Origin: Paenibacillus xylanilyticus
GTDB taxonomy: Bacteria; Bacillota; Bacilli; Paenibacillales; Paenibacillaceae
DNA: 64,000 nt
Assembly: GCF_013359935.1 (NCBI RefSeq)
Contig: NZ_JABMCB010000177.1
Span: 202,075 to 266,074 of the forward strand
Reading direction: 5' to 3'
Positions 16,320-25,650 of the stretch are shown one piece after another. How positions within the stretch are numbered: position 1 is the first letter of the stretch; each line of letters starts with the position of its first letter. The position numbers were made by a program, and so were the translations under genes. Under the pieces are notes generated by a model. That model ran no database searches. It saw only the letters and a program-made list of their open reading frames with translations, and was not told the DNA's origin.

Positions 16320-18296
16320 GCGTGTAACTTCCTGTTCTTCCAGCACAATTCGGTTGCGTCCACCGTGCTTGGCTTCGTAGAGGGCCATATCTGCCCGGTA
16401 AAACAATGACTCTACACTAACCTTGTCATCCATCCAATTCCACTCGGCAATGCCACTGGAGACGGTCACGGGCGGTCTGGTCTCTTCCGCCACTCGTCTG
16501 CGAATAACCTCTGCATATTCCACTGCCTGGCGGATACCCAGCTGCGGCATGTAAATGGCCAGTTCCTCGCCACCCCACCTGGCACAGACGTCCTCGGAAC
16601 GAACAGAAGTTGTAACAATATCGCTTACCTGCTTCAGCACCTGATCGCCGGTTTGATGACCGAATGTATCGTTCACCTGCTTGAACTGATCGATATCAAC
16701 TACAATTAATGAACCGCAAAATTCATGTGTCTGTCGTTCGTGTATAACACTATCCAGATAATGCCTAACGTAGAGCCCTGTCAACATATCCAAATTGGCC
16801 AAGCGTCGAACCTCGGCATGCAGCGTCGCATTGGAGAGGGCCAACCCTACGTGGATGGAAAGCATCTGCAACAGGCGATAATTATCGTATGAGAAAAAAT
16901 GTTCTTTGGGGTGCCCAAGCAAAATGGTACCCTTCATTTGACCATTCACCCGAATTGGCGAGGCCATTAGTGACATGGAGCTCGTAACCTCCATAAATAC
17001 GGAAGACACTTTCGTACACTGCGCATAATTAGAAAGAATGAGAGGTTCTTCAGTCTGATACAGCATGCCAGTGATACCATAGTCCAGTGGAAAAGACTTA
17101 TGACGCATCTCTCCAACATTTGATGACATTACCTCGAAACGATTCGTACTGTCATTCAATTGAAGAATACAACAGGATTCAGCCTGAAATATGTCCTTTA
17201 ACTCCAACTCGGAGATTTGATAAATCTCTTTCAGCTGCAGACTTTTATTCAAACGTTGTGTCAGATCATTGATTAGACGAAGTTCCTGAATCAACATGTT
17301 CGATTGCTCGTGCAGTTTGGCATTCTCAAAAGCGGTTCCTGCTGTATCAGCCATCATTGTAATCAGCTGCAAGTCGGGATCTTCCATGAGCTCTTCATTC
17401 ATCTCAATGTGAAATACACCATAAATGCCCTGCTTCCCTTTCAGCGGAAGCCCAACCTCGACAATACGACTCTCTCCCTGATCTGATCGGATTATGATCG
17501 TTTGGCCATCTTTAAACGAACGAACACAGATATCTTCCCCCTGCTCATGAAACAGCAAAGGTCTGATCCTTGGATTGGAACTGTTCCGATCCTGGGACAT
17601 GTACAGATTCATACTGGTGGTCGGATACAAATAATCAATGCTGTCGAAAACCTCGTCCAATATGGCATCCACATCCATTTTGTCATGCATCCGCTGGACG
17701 ATCTGAAACAGAATCGATCTCCGATGCTCTTCACGCGCCGTTTGCTCATGAGCTTTTAACAGATCCGCCATAAATATGTATTCAAATCTTCGGTAAAAGC
17801 AAGTACGATAATGTGCTGCCTCAGATCGAACAATCACTTCAGACGTTTCATATCGATTAGGCTCGTAAACTAAAGCTGTAAACACGGCGAACATATCCTT
17901 GTTGATTCTGGAAAACAAAGGTTCGGCCATAAAATGAAACTCGCCATGTTGATCAGAACCTCGCACAGATTGTGCCTTTCCAGTTTCAAGACACGCCATC
18001 ACCGTTTCCCTTGGTATAGACCCATTCTCGAACTCATTTGCGAACCCCATACAAATGCCTTCCGTATTCCAAACGCTGTATATTCTAGATGACTTGTCCA
18101 AGTCCGAATCATGCTGGGCTTGCCAATCAGTGTAGGCTTGCTGCAGCAAGTTTCCCAAATATGAGAAATCAAAAGGTGTAATATCCATTTGTTGCATCCA
18201 GAACGCATGCTCTTTGTGCCGAGCTGCAGAAGATGCGGAATCGCCCGAACTTGGCGAATTCAAGCTAGCCGGTAAACTTCCTAGATGTTCTAACAT
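16317..18296 (-). CDS. GAF-GGDEF diguanylate cyclase
   Basis: A cytosolic signalling protein of about 659 residues that should make cyclic di-GMP from GTP. The N-terminal third is an unassigned sensor-like region. Two GAF-like regions follow (about 230-340 and 365-490), then a GGDEF domain in the last 165 residues with DMLTGLYVRHYLD, VDIDQFKQVNDTFGHQTGD and the active-site motif RWGGEELAIY. An RSED sequence five residues before GGEEL is a product-inhibition I-site (RxxD). No membrane segment is seen. The ATG at 18296 has AAAGGAG upstream; an in-frame ATG 19 codons earlier lacks one. Two hairpins lie in the 5' leader (18322-18388). Confidence 0.92.
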   Translation of the reverse strand: MLEHLGSLPASLNSPSSGDSASSAARHKEHAFWMQQMDITPFDFSYLGNLLQQAYTDWQAQHDSDLDKSSRIYSVWNTEGICMGFANEFENGSIPRETVMACLETGKAQSVRGSDQHGEFHFMAEPLFSRINKDMFAVFTALVYEPNRYETSEVIVRSEAAHYRTCFYRRFEYIFMADLLKAHEQTAREEHRRSILFQIVQRMHDKMDVDAILDEVFDSIDYLYPTTSMNLYMSQDRNSSNPRIRPLLFHEQGEDICVRSFKDGQTIIIRSDQGESRIVEVGLPLKGKQGIYGVFHIEMNEELMEDPDLQLITMMADTAGTAFENAKLHEQSNMLIQELRLINDLTQRLNKSLQLKEIYQISELELKDIFQAESCCILQLNDSTNRFEVMSSNVGEMRHKSFPLDYGITGMLYQTEEPLILSNYAQCTKVSSVFMEVTSSMSLMASPIRVNGQMKGTILLGHPKEHFFSYDNYRLLQMLSIHVGLALSNATLHAEVRRLANLDMLTGLYVRHYLDSVIHERQTHEFCGSLIVVDIDQFKQVNDTFGHQTGDQVLKQVSDIVTTSVRSEDVCARWGGEELAIYMPQLGIRQAVEYAEVIRRRVAEETRPPVTVSSGIAEWNWMDDKVSVESLFYRADMALYEAKHGGRNRIVLEEQEVTR

Positions 18297-18321
18297 GTCA
18301 GGCGCTCCTTTGCACCGTTTT

Positions 18322-18388
18322 TGCATCCATTTATGGGATGCATTAATCTGCATACGTTATCGCAAACCTGCAAAAACCTTACGATAAC
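18322..18388 (-). promoter_or_regulatory. Two hairpins in the leader of the GGDEF gene
   Basis: Reading toward the gene, GTTATCG/CGATAAC (18356-18388, 19-base loop) is followed by TGCATCC/GGATGCA (18322-18342, 7-base loop) just before the ribosome site. Neither has a following T-run, so they are not terminators. They do not match the c-di-GMP riboswitch core I know. A role in translation or mRNA stability is conjecture. Confidence 0.4.
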
Positions 18389-18539
18389 CTTAATGTACAT
18401 GATCATTTAAAGTTAAGATACATTCTATTTTACTCTCTTCAAAGCTTTTTTGCATCCATATTTCAGAAAATCGTCCCATTTTTTTGGGCCTAATGACCTA
18501 TCGACAAATTTAGACGTTTTTTTTGCATTTATCCTACTC

Positions 18540-18568
18540 TTGACTTTGTCTCTCTTAAACTGTAATAT
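18540..18568 (+). promoter_or_regulatory. Strong sigma-A promoter of rpsD
   Basis: TTGACT (18540-18545), a 17-base spacer and TAATAT (18563-18568) form a near-consensus promoter. Transcription would start near 18575, giving a leader of roughly 190 bases before the rpsD start codon. Confidence 0.75.
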
Positions 18569-18574
18569 AAATTG

Positions 18575-18763
18575 TTGATGAAGACTACTAATGGGTCTTT
18601 AAATTTGGGCATTACCGGTTGTGTCACCCTCATTCTTTTTGTTGCTTTCAGGACAGCGGCTGAACTTTCCTGATTGACGTATGCGAGCCCTTGCCCGCAT
18701 CAACAAATTGGAGCGCAAACAGAGCCCTATATGAACTTTAACTAAAAAGGAGCTACTTTAAAC
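18575..18763 (+). promoter_or_regulatory. rpsD leader, possible S4 autoregulatory region
   Basis: About 190 untranslated bases separate the promoter from rpsD. In Bacillus the rpsD leader folds into a pseudoknotted structure bound by S4 protein, which represses its own translation. The length and position fit that model. I cannot show the fold by eye; the piece GTATGCGAGCCCTTGCCCGC near 18677 contains short complementary GC-rich segments. Confidence 0.45.
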
Positions 18764-19363
18764 ATGGCACGTTACACTGGTCCTAAATTTAAATTGAGCC
18801 GTCGTCTCGGCATTTCCCTGAGCGGTACAGGCAAAGAATTGAAACGTCCTTTCCCTCCAGGTCAGCATGGAGCTAACCAACGGAGAAAAATGAGCAACTA
18901 CGGTATGCAGTTGCAAGAAAAACAAAAACTTCGCCACATGTACGGTTTGGGCGAAAAACAATTCCGCACTCTGTTTGCTAGAGCGCAAAAAATGCAAGGT
19001 ATCGCGGGTGAAAACTTCATGTTCTTGCTTGAGTGCCGCCTTGATAACCTCGTTTACCGTCTTGGTTTTGCTAACTCCCGTGCAGGAGCACGTCAGTTGG
19101 TATCCCACGGTCACGTGACTGTAAACGGCAAAAAAGTCGACATTGCTTCTTACCAAGTAAGCACTGGCGATGTAATCAGCTTGCGTGAAAGAAGCCGCGG
19201 TCTTTCTTCCGTTAAGGAAGCTTTGGAAAACCGTTCGCATCTTCCAGCATACCTGGAATTCAACGACACTGCTGTAGAAGGTAAATACATCCGTCTGCCT
19301 GAGCGTTCGGAGTTGTCCCAAGACATCGACGAAAAACAAATCGTCGAGTTCTACAACCGTTAA
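18764..19363 (+). CDS. rpsD: 30S ribosomal protein S4
   Basis: A 199-residue primary rRNA-binding protein that nucleates small-subunit assembly. It begins [20 protein letters not shown] and has the S4 RNA-binding domain [20 protein letters not shown] at about residues 90-110, then [19 protein letters not shown]. The length is that of the usual bacterial protein, and the N-terminal zinc-type cysteines are absent. AAAGGAGC lies 8 bases before the ATG. It is monocistronic with its own promoter and terminator, as in Bacillus. Confidence 0.98.
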   Translation: MARYTGPKFKLSRRLGISLSGTGKELKRPFPPGQHGANQRRKMSNYGMQLQEKQKLRHMYGLGEKQFRTLFARAQKMQGIAGENFMFLLECRLDNLVYRLGFANSRAGARQLVSHGHVTVNGKKVDIASYQVSTGDVISLRERSRGLSSVKEALENRSHLPAYLEFNDTAVEGKYIRLPERSELSQDIDEKQIVEFYNR

Positions 19364-19393
19364 TCGTTGGAACTTCATTAAAAGCTTCACTCC

Positions 19394-19430
19394 AAAAAGC
19401 TGTCCGAGATCTTCTCGGCAGCTTTTTTTG
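19394..19430 (+). terminator. Terminator after rpsD
   Basis: AGCTG-TCCGAGA-TCT-TCTCGG-CAGCT stem followed by TTTTTTT, 31 bases past the stop. Confidence 0.92.
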
Positions 19431-19544
19431 TGCTCACTTTCTACATACAGGATTTAGTAAGCATGAAAAATTTCATATTCCATAAAATAATGGCAATTTT
19501 CGACCATTGCTTGTATTTCTCAGGCATGCAAACCCGCCTTTTTA

Positions 19545-19553
19545 TGCTATAAT
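19545..19553 (+). promoter_or_regulatory. Extended -10 promoter of the penicillin-binding protein gene
   Basis: TGCTATAAT is a perfect extended -10 element; the -35 is not distinct. Transcription would start near 19560, about 23 bases before the start codon and just ahead of the AGGAGG site. Confidence 0.65.
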
Positions 19554-19582
19554 AAGTGCTGTTAAAAGGAGGAAGACACTGA

Positions 19583-22500
19583 ATGGTTGATGTTAATAAG
19601 AAAAAGCCCGATGAACAGCCTGCCCGCAAGCGCAGCTTCGCCCGCAGACTGGGCAGTGTCGTCAAATGGATGGTTGTCCTCGGATTCATGGGGGCGCTAT
19701 TTGTTGGCGGTGCTCTGATGGGATACGTCAGTTCCATTGTGAAAGACGAGCCCGTCCGCTCCAGGGCCCTGATTGAGCAAAAAGTCAGCGAAAACTCCAT
19801 CACAGGCTTTGCTTACTTTGCCGACGGTAGTCCGATCGGTCAATTACGTACGGAAGAAGACAGGCGTCCGGTCACTTTTGACCAGATACCGCAGAAAGTT
19901 ATTGATGCTGTCATATCGATTGAAGACAATCATTTTTACGAACATAAAGGTGTGGATATGAGCGGAACGCTCCGGGCCGTGAAACAGAAAGTGCTGAAAG
20001 AATCTGTACAAACGGGCGGAAGCACACTGACTCAACAATTGGCACGGCGCGTGTTCTTGAATCTGGATCGTACCGAAGACCGCAAAGTAAAGGAAATATT
20101 GCTGTCTCTGCGGCTCGAGCGATTTCTGACCAAAAACGAGATCATGACCGCCTATCTGAACAAGGTCCCATTTGGTAATGGTTCCAGCGGATACAATGTA
20201 TATGGAATCAAGGCAGCTGCCAAAGGATTGTTTAATATTAACGATCTCGAGAAAATTAACACGGCACAGGCTGCCTATCTCGCCGGATTGCCTCAGCTCC
20301 CCTCTTCTTATTCTGCCTTTAACGGAAAAGGCGACTTTGTAGAGGAGAATTTTGAGCGTGCAATTAATCGCCAGCAGCTGGTATTACGTCGTATGCTTGA
20401 ACTTGGCAAAATTAATCAAACCGAGTATGACGAGGCACTTGCTTTTGACATCAAGAGTTCACTGGCACCGAAAACCGTCAAGGCTTACAATACTTATCCA
20501 TATCTTATGATGGAAACCGAACGCCAGGCTGCACAAATTTTGATGAAACAGCTGAATTCGGATGCTGCTGCCGACTCAGGATCTTCTGAAGGCGCAGATT
20601 CCAGTGAGGAAGCAACTCAAAAGGAAAGCGGCGCTTTGTTGGAAGAAGCCCAGCAGCAATTGCGTACAGGCGGATACCGTATATACACCACGATTAACAA
20701 GAGTGTGTACAAAACGATGCGTACCATCGCCGAAGATGACAGCAATTTCGCAGCGGATGATCCCAAAAAAGGTAAAGAACAGACCGCAGCCATAATGATC
20801 GATCACAAAACCGGAGCCATTCTAGGCATGATCGAAGGTCGCAATTTCCAGGATGAACAGATGAACTATGCGACCCAAATGATCCGTCAGCCTGGTTCAA
20901 CCATGAAACCTATTGCTGCATATCTGCCAGCTCTGGAAGAAGGACTCGTTCAACCCGCGTCCATTATTGATGATTCACCGATCATTCTTAAGGATGGAGG
21001 CTCAAACGGGTTCCATATTCCGAAGAATGCGAACAATCGTTACCAGGGACTTGTAACCGCCCGCAGAGCACTCAACTACTCTCTGAACGTTCCTGCGCTG
21101 AAACTCTTTAATGAAGAAGTCGGGATCGAAAAAGCCTGGGCATTTTCCAAGAAGCTTGGCATAACAACCATTCAGCAGCAGGACTACCAGGCACAGACCG
21201 GTGTTCTCGGGGGACTCCAGTACGGCGTAACCGTGGAAGAACTTACGAACGCTTACGGAGCTATTGCAAACAACGGGGTTTATAATGACTCTTATATGAT
21301 TAGTAAAATTGTGGATTCCAAAGGAAATATCGTTTATAAGCATGAAGTAGAACCTGTTCAGGCTTTCTCCGAACAAACGGCGTACCTGATGACGGATATG
21401 TTAAGAACCGTAATCACCGAAGGTACTGCTGATAAGGTTCGTGAAACGTATAAGTACACCAAAAGTGCACCTATCGTAGGAAAAACCGGTTCAACGCAAA
21501 ACTATGCGGATGTCTGGTTTGAAGGCTATACGCCTGATGTCACGCTTGGTGTGTGGGTCGGGTACAAACAGCCTGTAAACACGTTGGAAACGAAATCTCA
21601 GCGCAAACGTGCGCAGCAGCTCTGGTCTCAAATTTTGAATGAAGTCGTTGCAACAGATAAGGAACTGTTCGTTACAGATTCATTCAAGAAGCCGTCCGGG
21701 ATTGAGACACGCACGGTATCGGCTTATAGCGGCAAATTGCCAACATCACTGACTGACAAATTTGTTACAGATATTTTCAACAGCAAATTTGTTCCGAAAG
21801 ATAGTGATGATGGTGTCGCAAAAGCAAAATACATTACCTACAATGGTGTAAACTACATCCCGCGTGATGAAACACCTGCAGACATGCTGAAAGAAAAGAC
21901 GGTCATCAAACGGAAGAAACCGATCTCCGATCTCATCAAGGAATTGCAAAGCGCATTCTCACGGATGAGCCGGCACGAGTCTCTTGCCTATTACCTGCCA
22001 GAGGATGCAGATTCAGACATGCCAACACAGATCGATCCACGATCAGACAATGGCAAGGCACCAGATGCACCAGGCAATGTGAGGATATCCGTTGCCAATG
22101 GCAAAGCTGTAATTACGTTTAACACAACACCTGAAAATGATGTCGTTGGATATCGCTTGTATCGCTCCGTAAATGGTGGCGGATTCCAGAATCAGGGGCA
22201 AGTTGTCCTGACAGGTGAATCCAGATCATTTACAGCATACGCCCAAGGCGGAAACTTCTCCTTCTATGTCACTGCTGTGGATGTGGCTGGCAAAGAATCT
22301 GCTCCTAGTGCTTCGGTAAGCAGTGGAGGAATGGCAGATCCACTCCCGGATGAGGAGACTAAGGAACCAATCACTGTTCCCGGAACCGTGGTTGACCCGG
22401 AAGATAACCAGGATGACAGCGCCGCAACGACGGTTCCTGGTACACCAGGCCAGGTAAGCGTTGCAGCTCTCTCTCAAGGACTGCGCATTCAATGGGCCTC

Positions 22501-22702
22501 CAATCCGGAAACTGAAGGTGTGCAGAGTTATGCCGTGTATTACAGTGAAACAGGCTCTGCCCCATACACGAAGATCGGAACGACCTCTGGCACTTCAATG
22601 GATTACGGTGTTCCTGCCTCCACGACCGGATGGTTCAAAGTATCCGCCATCAACAGTGTAGGAGAATCCGAGCCTTCCGTTGCTGTTCCATATCAACCAT
22701 AG
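19583..22702 (+). CDS. Class A penicillin-binding protein (PBP1A family) with two FN3 domains
   Basis: A 1039-residue bifunctional cell-wall enzyme anchored by one N-terminal membrane segment (about residues 30-52). The glycosyltransferase domain (GT51) follows, with EDNHFYEHKGVD and GGSTLTQQLARRVFLN. The transpeptidase domain has the SxxK serine in QPGSTMKP near residue 438, SLN in NYSLNVPAL, and KTGS near residue 633. A low-complexity Ser/Glu insert sits near residue 335 between the two. Beyond residue 815 come two fibronectin type III domains, separated by a Pro/Glu/Asp-rich linker, that may bind wall or carbohydrate. AGGAGG lies 10 bases before the ATG. It is transcribed alone. Confidence 0.96.
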   Translation: MVDVNKKKPDEQPARKRSFARRLGSVVKWMVVLGFMGALFVGGALMGYVSSIVKDEPVRSRALIEQKVSENSITGFAYFADGSPIGQLRTEEDRRPVTFDQIPQKVIDAVISIEDNHFYEHKGVDMSGTLRAVKQKVLKESVQTGGSTLTQQLARRVFLNLDRTEDRKVKEILLSLRLERFLTKNEIMTAYLNKVPFGNGSSGYNVYGIKAAAKGLFNINDLEKINTAQAAYLAGLPQLPSSYSAFNGKGDFVEENFERAINRQQLVLRRMLELGKINQTEYDEALAFDIKSSLAPKTVKAYNTYPYLMMETERQAAQILMKQLNSDAAADSGSSEGADSSEEATQKESGALLEEAQQQLRTGGYRIYTTINKSVYKTMRTIAEDDSNFAADDPKKGKEQTAAIMIDHKTGAILGMIEGRNFQDEQMNYATQMIRQPGSTMKPIAAYLPALEEGLVQPASIIDDSPIILKDGGSNGFHIPKNANNRYQGLVTARRALNYSLNVPALKLFNEEVGIEKAWAFSKKLGITTIQQQDYQAQTGVLGGLQYGVTVEELTNAYGAIANNGVYNDSYMISKIVDSKGNIVYKHEVEPVQAFSEQTAYLMTDMLRTVITEGTADKVRETYKYTKSAPIVGKTGSTQNYADVWFEGYTPDVTLGVWVGYKQPVNTLETKSQRKRAQQLWSQILNEVVATDKELFVTDSFKKPSGIETRTVSAYSGKLPTSLTDKFVTDIFNSKFVPKDSDDGVAKAKYITYNGVNYIPRDETPADMLKEKTVIKRKKPISDLIKELQSAFSRMSRHESLAYYLPEDADSDMPTQIDPRSDNGKAPDAPGNVRISVANGKAVITFNTTPENDVVGYRLYRSVNGGGFQNQGQVVLTGESRSFTAYAQGGNFSFYVTAVDVAGKESAPSASVSSGGMADPLPDEETKEPITVPGTVVDPEDNQDDSAATTVPGTPGQVSVAALSQGLRIQWASNPETEGVQSYAVYYSETGSAPYTKIGTTSGTSMDYGVPASTTGWFKVSAINSVGESEPSVAVPYQP

Positions 22703-22727
22703 GAATTGGCTTTGCACTACCCCGTTA

Positions 22728-22763
22728 AACCCCGATCCTCACCAAAGAGGATCGGGGTTTTTC
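22728..22763 (+). terminator. Terminator after the penicillin-binding protein gene
   Basis: AACCCCGATCCTC/GAGGATCGGGGTT stem with a 6-base loop and T-run, 25 bases past the stop. Confidence 0.93.
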
Positions 22764-22772
22764 TTCGCATAG

Positions 22773-22811
22773 CAAAAAAAGCCTGATCCGCATCTTACGC
22801 GAATCAGGCTC
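22773..22811 (-). terminator. Terminator after acsA
   Basis: On the minus strand GCCTGATTCGC pairs with GCGGATCAGGC and is followed by TTTTTTT, 34 bases past the acsA stop. Confidence 0.92.
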
Positions 22812-22845
22812 TTTATTTCATATGCAGCCTGCACATATTCGGCTG

Positions 22846-24570
22846 TTAGTCTTCAATTGTGGACAGATCCCCTGTCGGTAAATCCAGCTCCCACGCTTTC
22901 AACACACGCCGCATAATTTTGCCGGAACGGGTCTTGGGCAGTTTATCCTTAAACTCAATCTCACGAGGTGCAGCATGGGCTGACAAGCCCTCTTTTACAA
23001 AACGATAGATCTCTTCCTTCAACTCAGGTGTGGCTTCATAGCCTTCACGCAGTGCTACAAAGGCTTTGATGATCTCTCCGCGTGTTACATCCGGCTTGCC
23101 AATAACTCCCGCCTCGGCTACAGCAGGGTGCTCTACGAGCTTGCTCTCCACTTCAAATGGACCAATACGTTCACCCGAAGAGTTGATCACATCATCAATC
23201 CGGCCCTGGAACCAGAAATATCCTTCTTCATCCATATAAGCCGAGTCTCCAGATACATACCACCCCGAAAGCCTGAAGTATTCTTCATATTTGGCCGGGT
23301 TGTTCCAGATCTTCGCCATCATCGATGGCCATGGCGTTCGTATAGCCAGGTTACCCATGCTGTATGGAGGAAGCTCCTGCCCCCGGTCATCAATAATCGC
23401 AGCTTCAATCCCCGGCAGCGGCCGTCCCATCGAGCCTGGCTTAATGGGCATCTCCGGATAGTTACAAATCAGCTGTGCCCCGGTCTCAGTCATCCACCAA
23501 GTGTCATGGATGCGCTGACCGTAGGCTTTCCAGCCCCAACGAACCACTTCCGGATTGAGCGGTTCCCCAACCGACATGACATGCCGAAGACTGCTCAGAT
23601 CATGCTGAGCAATGGTCTCATCCCCTGCGCCCATCAGCATACGAAAAGCGGTCGGTGCGCTATACCAGACGCTGACTTTATTTTTTTCAATCGTACTGTA
23701 CCAGTCTTGCGGGCTGAATCGTCCACCACGGATAACATTGGTCACGCCATTCAGCCACGGGGCGAAGATTCCGTATGATGTACCTGTTACCCACCCGGGG
23801 TCAGCGGTACACCAGTACACGTCATTCTCCCGTAAATCAAGAACAACCTTGCCTGTATAGTAATGCTGAATCATTGCATTCTGGACGTGATAGACACCCT
23901 TGGGTTTGCCAGTAGAGCCTGATGTATAGTGAATGATCAGACCATCCTCACGATTCAGCCATTCCACTTCCATTTCATCCGAGGCTGCAGACATCTCTGC
24001 ATCAAAATCAATGAGTCCCTCTTCCGTTTGCGGACCTCCACCCACCACAAAAATATGCTTCAGTTCCGGCAGTTCCGCACGTTTAATACGTCCGAGGAGT
24101 TCCGGCGTTGTGACGAGTGCTACAGCCCCGCTGTCTTCCAGTCGATCCTTCACTGCCGTCTCCATAAAAGCTTCAAACAGGGGGCCTACAATAGCCCCTG
24201 CTTTCAATACGCCCAGCAGACTAAAATACAGCTCAGGACTTCTTGGCATAAAAATAAATACGCGGTCTCCCTTGGCAATGCCATATTTGCGGAGGACATT
24301 CCCGAAACGGCTCGATTGCTCACTCAGATCAGCGAAGGTATACGCTTCTTCGCGCGAAGCATCACTGTATAACAGTGCCGTCCTTCCGCCTCTTCCCTCC
24401 AGTACATGACGATCAATCGCTTCATGCGCCATGTTGACTTTTCCGCTGGCGTGCCACGTAAAGTGCCTCTCCACCGATTCCCAATCAAACCGGCTTCGGG
24501 CCTCTGTGTAATCGCCCAGGTTAGATTCAGACACAACCGTTTGCAGCATCTCACCATGTGCTTGACTCAT
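22846..24570 (-). CDS. acsA: Acetyl-CoA synthetase
   Basis: A 574-residue cytosolic enzyme that activates acetate to acetyl-CoA through an acetyl-adenylate. The AMP-binding P-loop YTSGSTGKPKGVYH is near residue 215, WWMTETGAQLICNYPE near 365, WYVSGDSAYMDEEGYFWFQG near 440, and the catalytic lysine in KTRSGKIMRR at about residue 551. The length matches Bacillus AcsA. The divergent neighbour is acuA, whose product in Bacillus inactivates AcsA by acetylating that lysine. A minus-strand promoter is proposed at 24754-24762, and a cre-like site falls in the resulting long leader. Confidence 0.96.
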   Translation of the reverse strand: MSQAHGEMLQTVVSESNLGDYTEARSRFDWESVERHFTWHASGKVNMAHEAIDRHVLEGRGGRTALLYSDASREEAYTFADLSEQSSRFGNVLRKYGIAKGDRVFIFMPRSPELYFSLLGVLKAGAIVGPLFEAFMETAVKDRLEDSGAVALVTTPELLGRIKRAELPELKHIFVVGGGPQTEEGLIDFDAEMSAASDEMEVEWLNREDGLIIHYTSGSTGKPKGVYHVQNAMIQHYYTGKVVLDLRENDVYWCTADPGWVTGTSYGIFAPWLNGVTNVIRGGRFSPQDWYSTIEKNKVSVWYSAPTAFRMLMGAGDETIAQHDLSSLRHVMSVGEPLNPEVVRWGWKAYGQRIHDTWWMTETGAQLICNYPEMPIKPGSMGRPLPGIEAAIIDDRGQELPPYSMGNLAIRTPWPSMMAKIWNNPAKYEEYFRLSGWYVSGDSAYMDEEGYFWFQGRIDDVINSSGERIGPFEVESKLVEHPAVAEAGVIGKPDVTRGEIIKAFVALREGYEATPELKEEIYRFVKEGLSAHAAPREIEFKDKLPKTRSGKIMRRVLKAWELDLPTGDLSTIED

Positions 24571-24650
24571 GCTTGCCAGCCTCCTTCAACTCGACATTTC
24601 GATTCCCGTTATGGGTTGCTTCTCATTGCCTTGGTGTTGACTGAACTTCC

Positions 24651-24665
24651 AGTTAGCGCTTACAT
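24651..24665 (-). promoter_or_regulatory. Candidate CcpA cre site between acsA and acuA
   Basis: On the minus strand ATGTAAGCGCTAACT matches the cre consensus WTGNAANCGNWNNCA at all but the last base. It lies about 80 bases upstream of the acsA start codon, inside the proposed acsA leader, a position compatible with transcriptional road-block. The acsA/acuA region is CcpA-controlled in Bacillus, and ccpA is 2 kb away here. Confidence 0.7.
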
Positions 24666-24753
24666 TAATAGAGAGAAATTCTCACCATGTACCTGCCTGG
24701 CCAAACCGATGAACTTAAACCTGCTTGAATTGTGAACGTTTTTTGTCTAAGCA

Positions 24754-24762
24754 ATTATAGCA
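24754..24762 (-). promoter_or_regulatory. Candidate acsA promoter (extended -10)
   Basis: The minus strand reads TGCTATAAT, a perfect extended -10; the -35 is weak. Transcription would begin near 24747 and give a leader of about 175 bases. Confidence 0.5.
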
Positions 24763-24807
24763 AATCTTCACAATCATCGTCTATGGCTTTTCAATTTTTT
24801 GGTTTTT

Positions 24808-24816
24808 TGCTATAAG
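24808..24816 (+). promoter_or_regulatory. Candidate acuA promoter (extended -10)
   Basis: TGCTATAAG, one base off the extended -10 consensus, lies about 25 bases before the acuA start and directly ahead of its AGGAG site. Confidence 0.4.
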
Positions 24817-24840
24817 TAGGGGGAGAGAGGAGCATGAACC

Positions 24841-25473
24841 ATGGAGCATATCAAGGAGTATCATATGCGTTCCATCTTCAAGTCCGGCCACCGAATTACT
24901 GTAGAGGGACCCGTGCCTCCCGAGGCACTTACCGAGCTTGCTATTCATCCCGATCTGGATGCCTTTCGTCGCCCTTCTGAGCAGCAGGAGGCACTGGTAG
25001 AGATCGCAGCATTACCTGAAGGAAGAATCATCATCGCGCGCGAAAATGAGACTATAATTGGATATGTCACCTTCCACTACGCTGATGAATGTGAGCGTTG
25101 GTCCGAAGGTAACATGATGGATCTCATTGAGCTCGGCGCTATTGAAGTGGCGGACGAATACCGTTCACTTGGTATCGGACGCGAGATGCTGCTCACTGCA
25201 TTTGAGAATGGTCAAATGGAGAAATATATCGTTTTCACCACAGAATATTATTGGCATTGGGATTTGAAAGGCAGCGGTCTCTCGGTATGGGATTACCGCA
25301 AAATGATGGAACGCTTGATGCAGACCGTGGACATGACCTGGTACGCTACGGATGATCCCGAAATCTGCTCCCATCCGGCAAACTGTCTAATGGTGCGCAT
25401 CGGAAGTAAAGTACCTCTATCGTCGGAAGAACAATTCGACCGTGTACGGTTTCGTCATCGCTTTATGTATTAA
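24841..25473 (+). CDS. acuA: AcuA acetyltransferase (acetoin utilization / AcsA control)
   Basis: A 210-residue GNAT-fold acetyltransferase. It begins MEHIKEYHMRSIFKSGHRIT, has IIIARENETIIGYVTFHYAD as the central strands, and the acetyl-CoA pyrophosphate loop EVADEYRSLGIGREMLLTAF near residues 105-124. Length and order match Bacillus AcuA, which acetylates the active-site lysine of AcsA and switches it off. AGGAG lies 8 bases before the ATG. In Bacillus acuB and acuC follow; here the next gene runs convergently and encodes a nucleosidase, so the acuABC operon is not preserved. Confidence 0.93.
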   Translation: MEHIKEYHMRSIFKSGHRITVEGPVPPEALTELAIHPDLDAFRRPSEQQEALVEIAALPEGRIIIARENETIIGYVTFHYADECERWSEGNMMDLIELGAIEVADEYRSLGIGREMLLTAFENGQMEKYIVFTTEYYWHWDLKGSGLSVWDYRKMMERLMQTVDMTWYATDDPEICSHPANCLMVRIGSKVPLSSEEQFDRVRFRHRFMY

Positions 25474-25532
25474 TACATGAGCATCATTCGGGAACGATGA
25501 ATTCGAATGATGTAAAATGCTGAAATACATTG

Positions 25533-25597
25533 AAAAAACCGCTTCTCTACGGCAGTTCCATGTTGCAAGTTGGAATCTGCCCACGATAGGCGGTTTG
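25533..25597 (-). terminator. Terminator after mtnN
   Basis: On the minus strand an outer AACCGC/GCGGTT and an inner GGCAG-ATTCCA/TGGAA-CTGCC stem are followed by TTTTTT, roughly 50 bases past the mtnN stop. Confidence 0.8.
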
Positions 25598-25650
25598 TTT
25601 ATTTGGCTTGTATCGTTCTCGTTCTTGAGTCTAGTGAAATGGGATACAGA

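Noticed and set aside
16190..16363. Longer N-terminus for the lipoprotein at 15320-16189
   Set aside because: The extension runs through the upstream terminator hairpin, and the signal peptide with lipobox begins at 16189.
18758..19390. Long open frame on the minus strand opposite rpsD
   Set aside because: It is the antisense shadow of the highly expressed, codon-biased rpsD gene and has no ribosome site.
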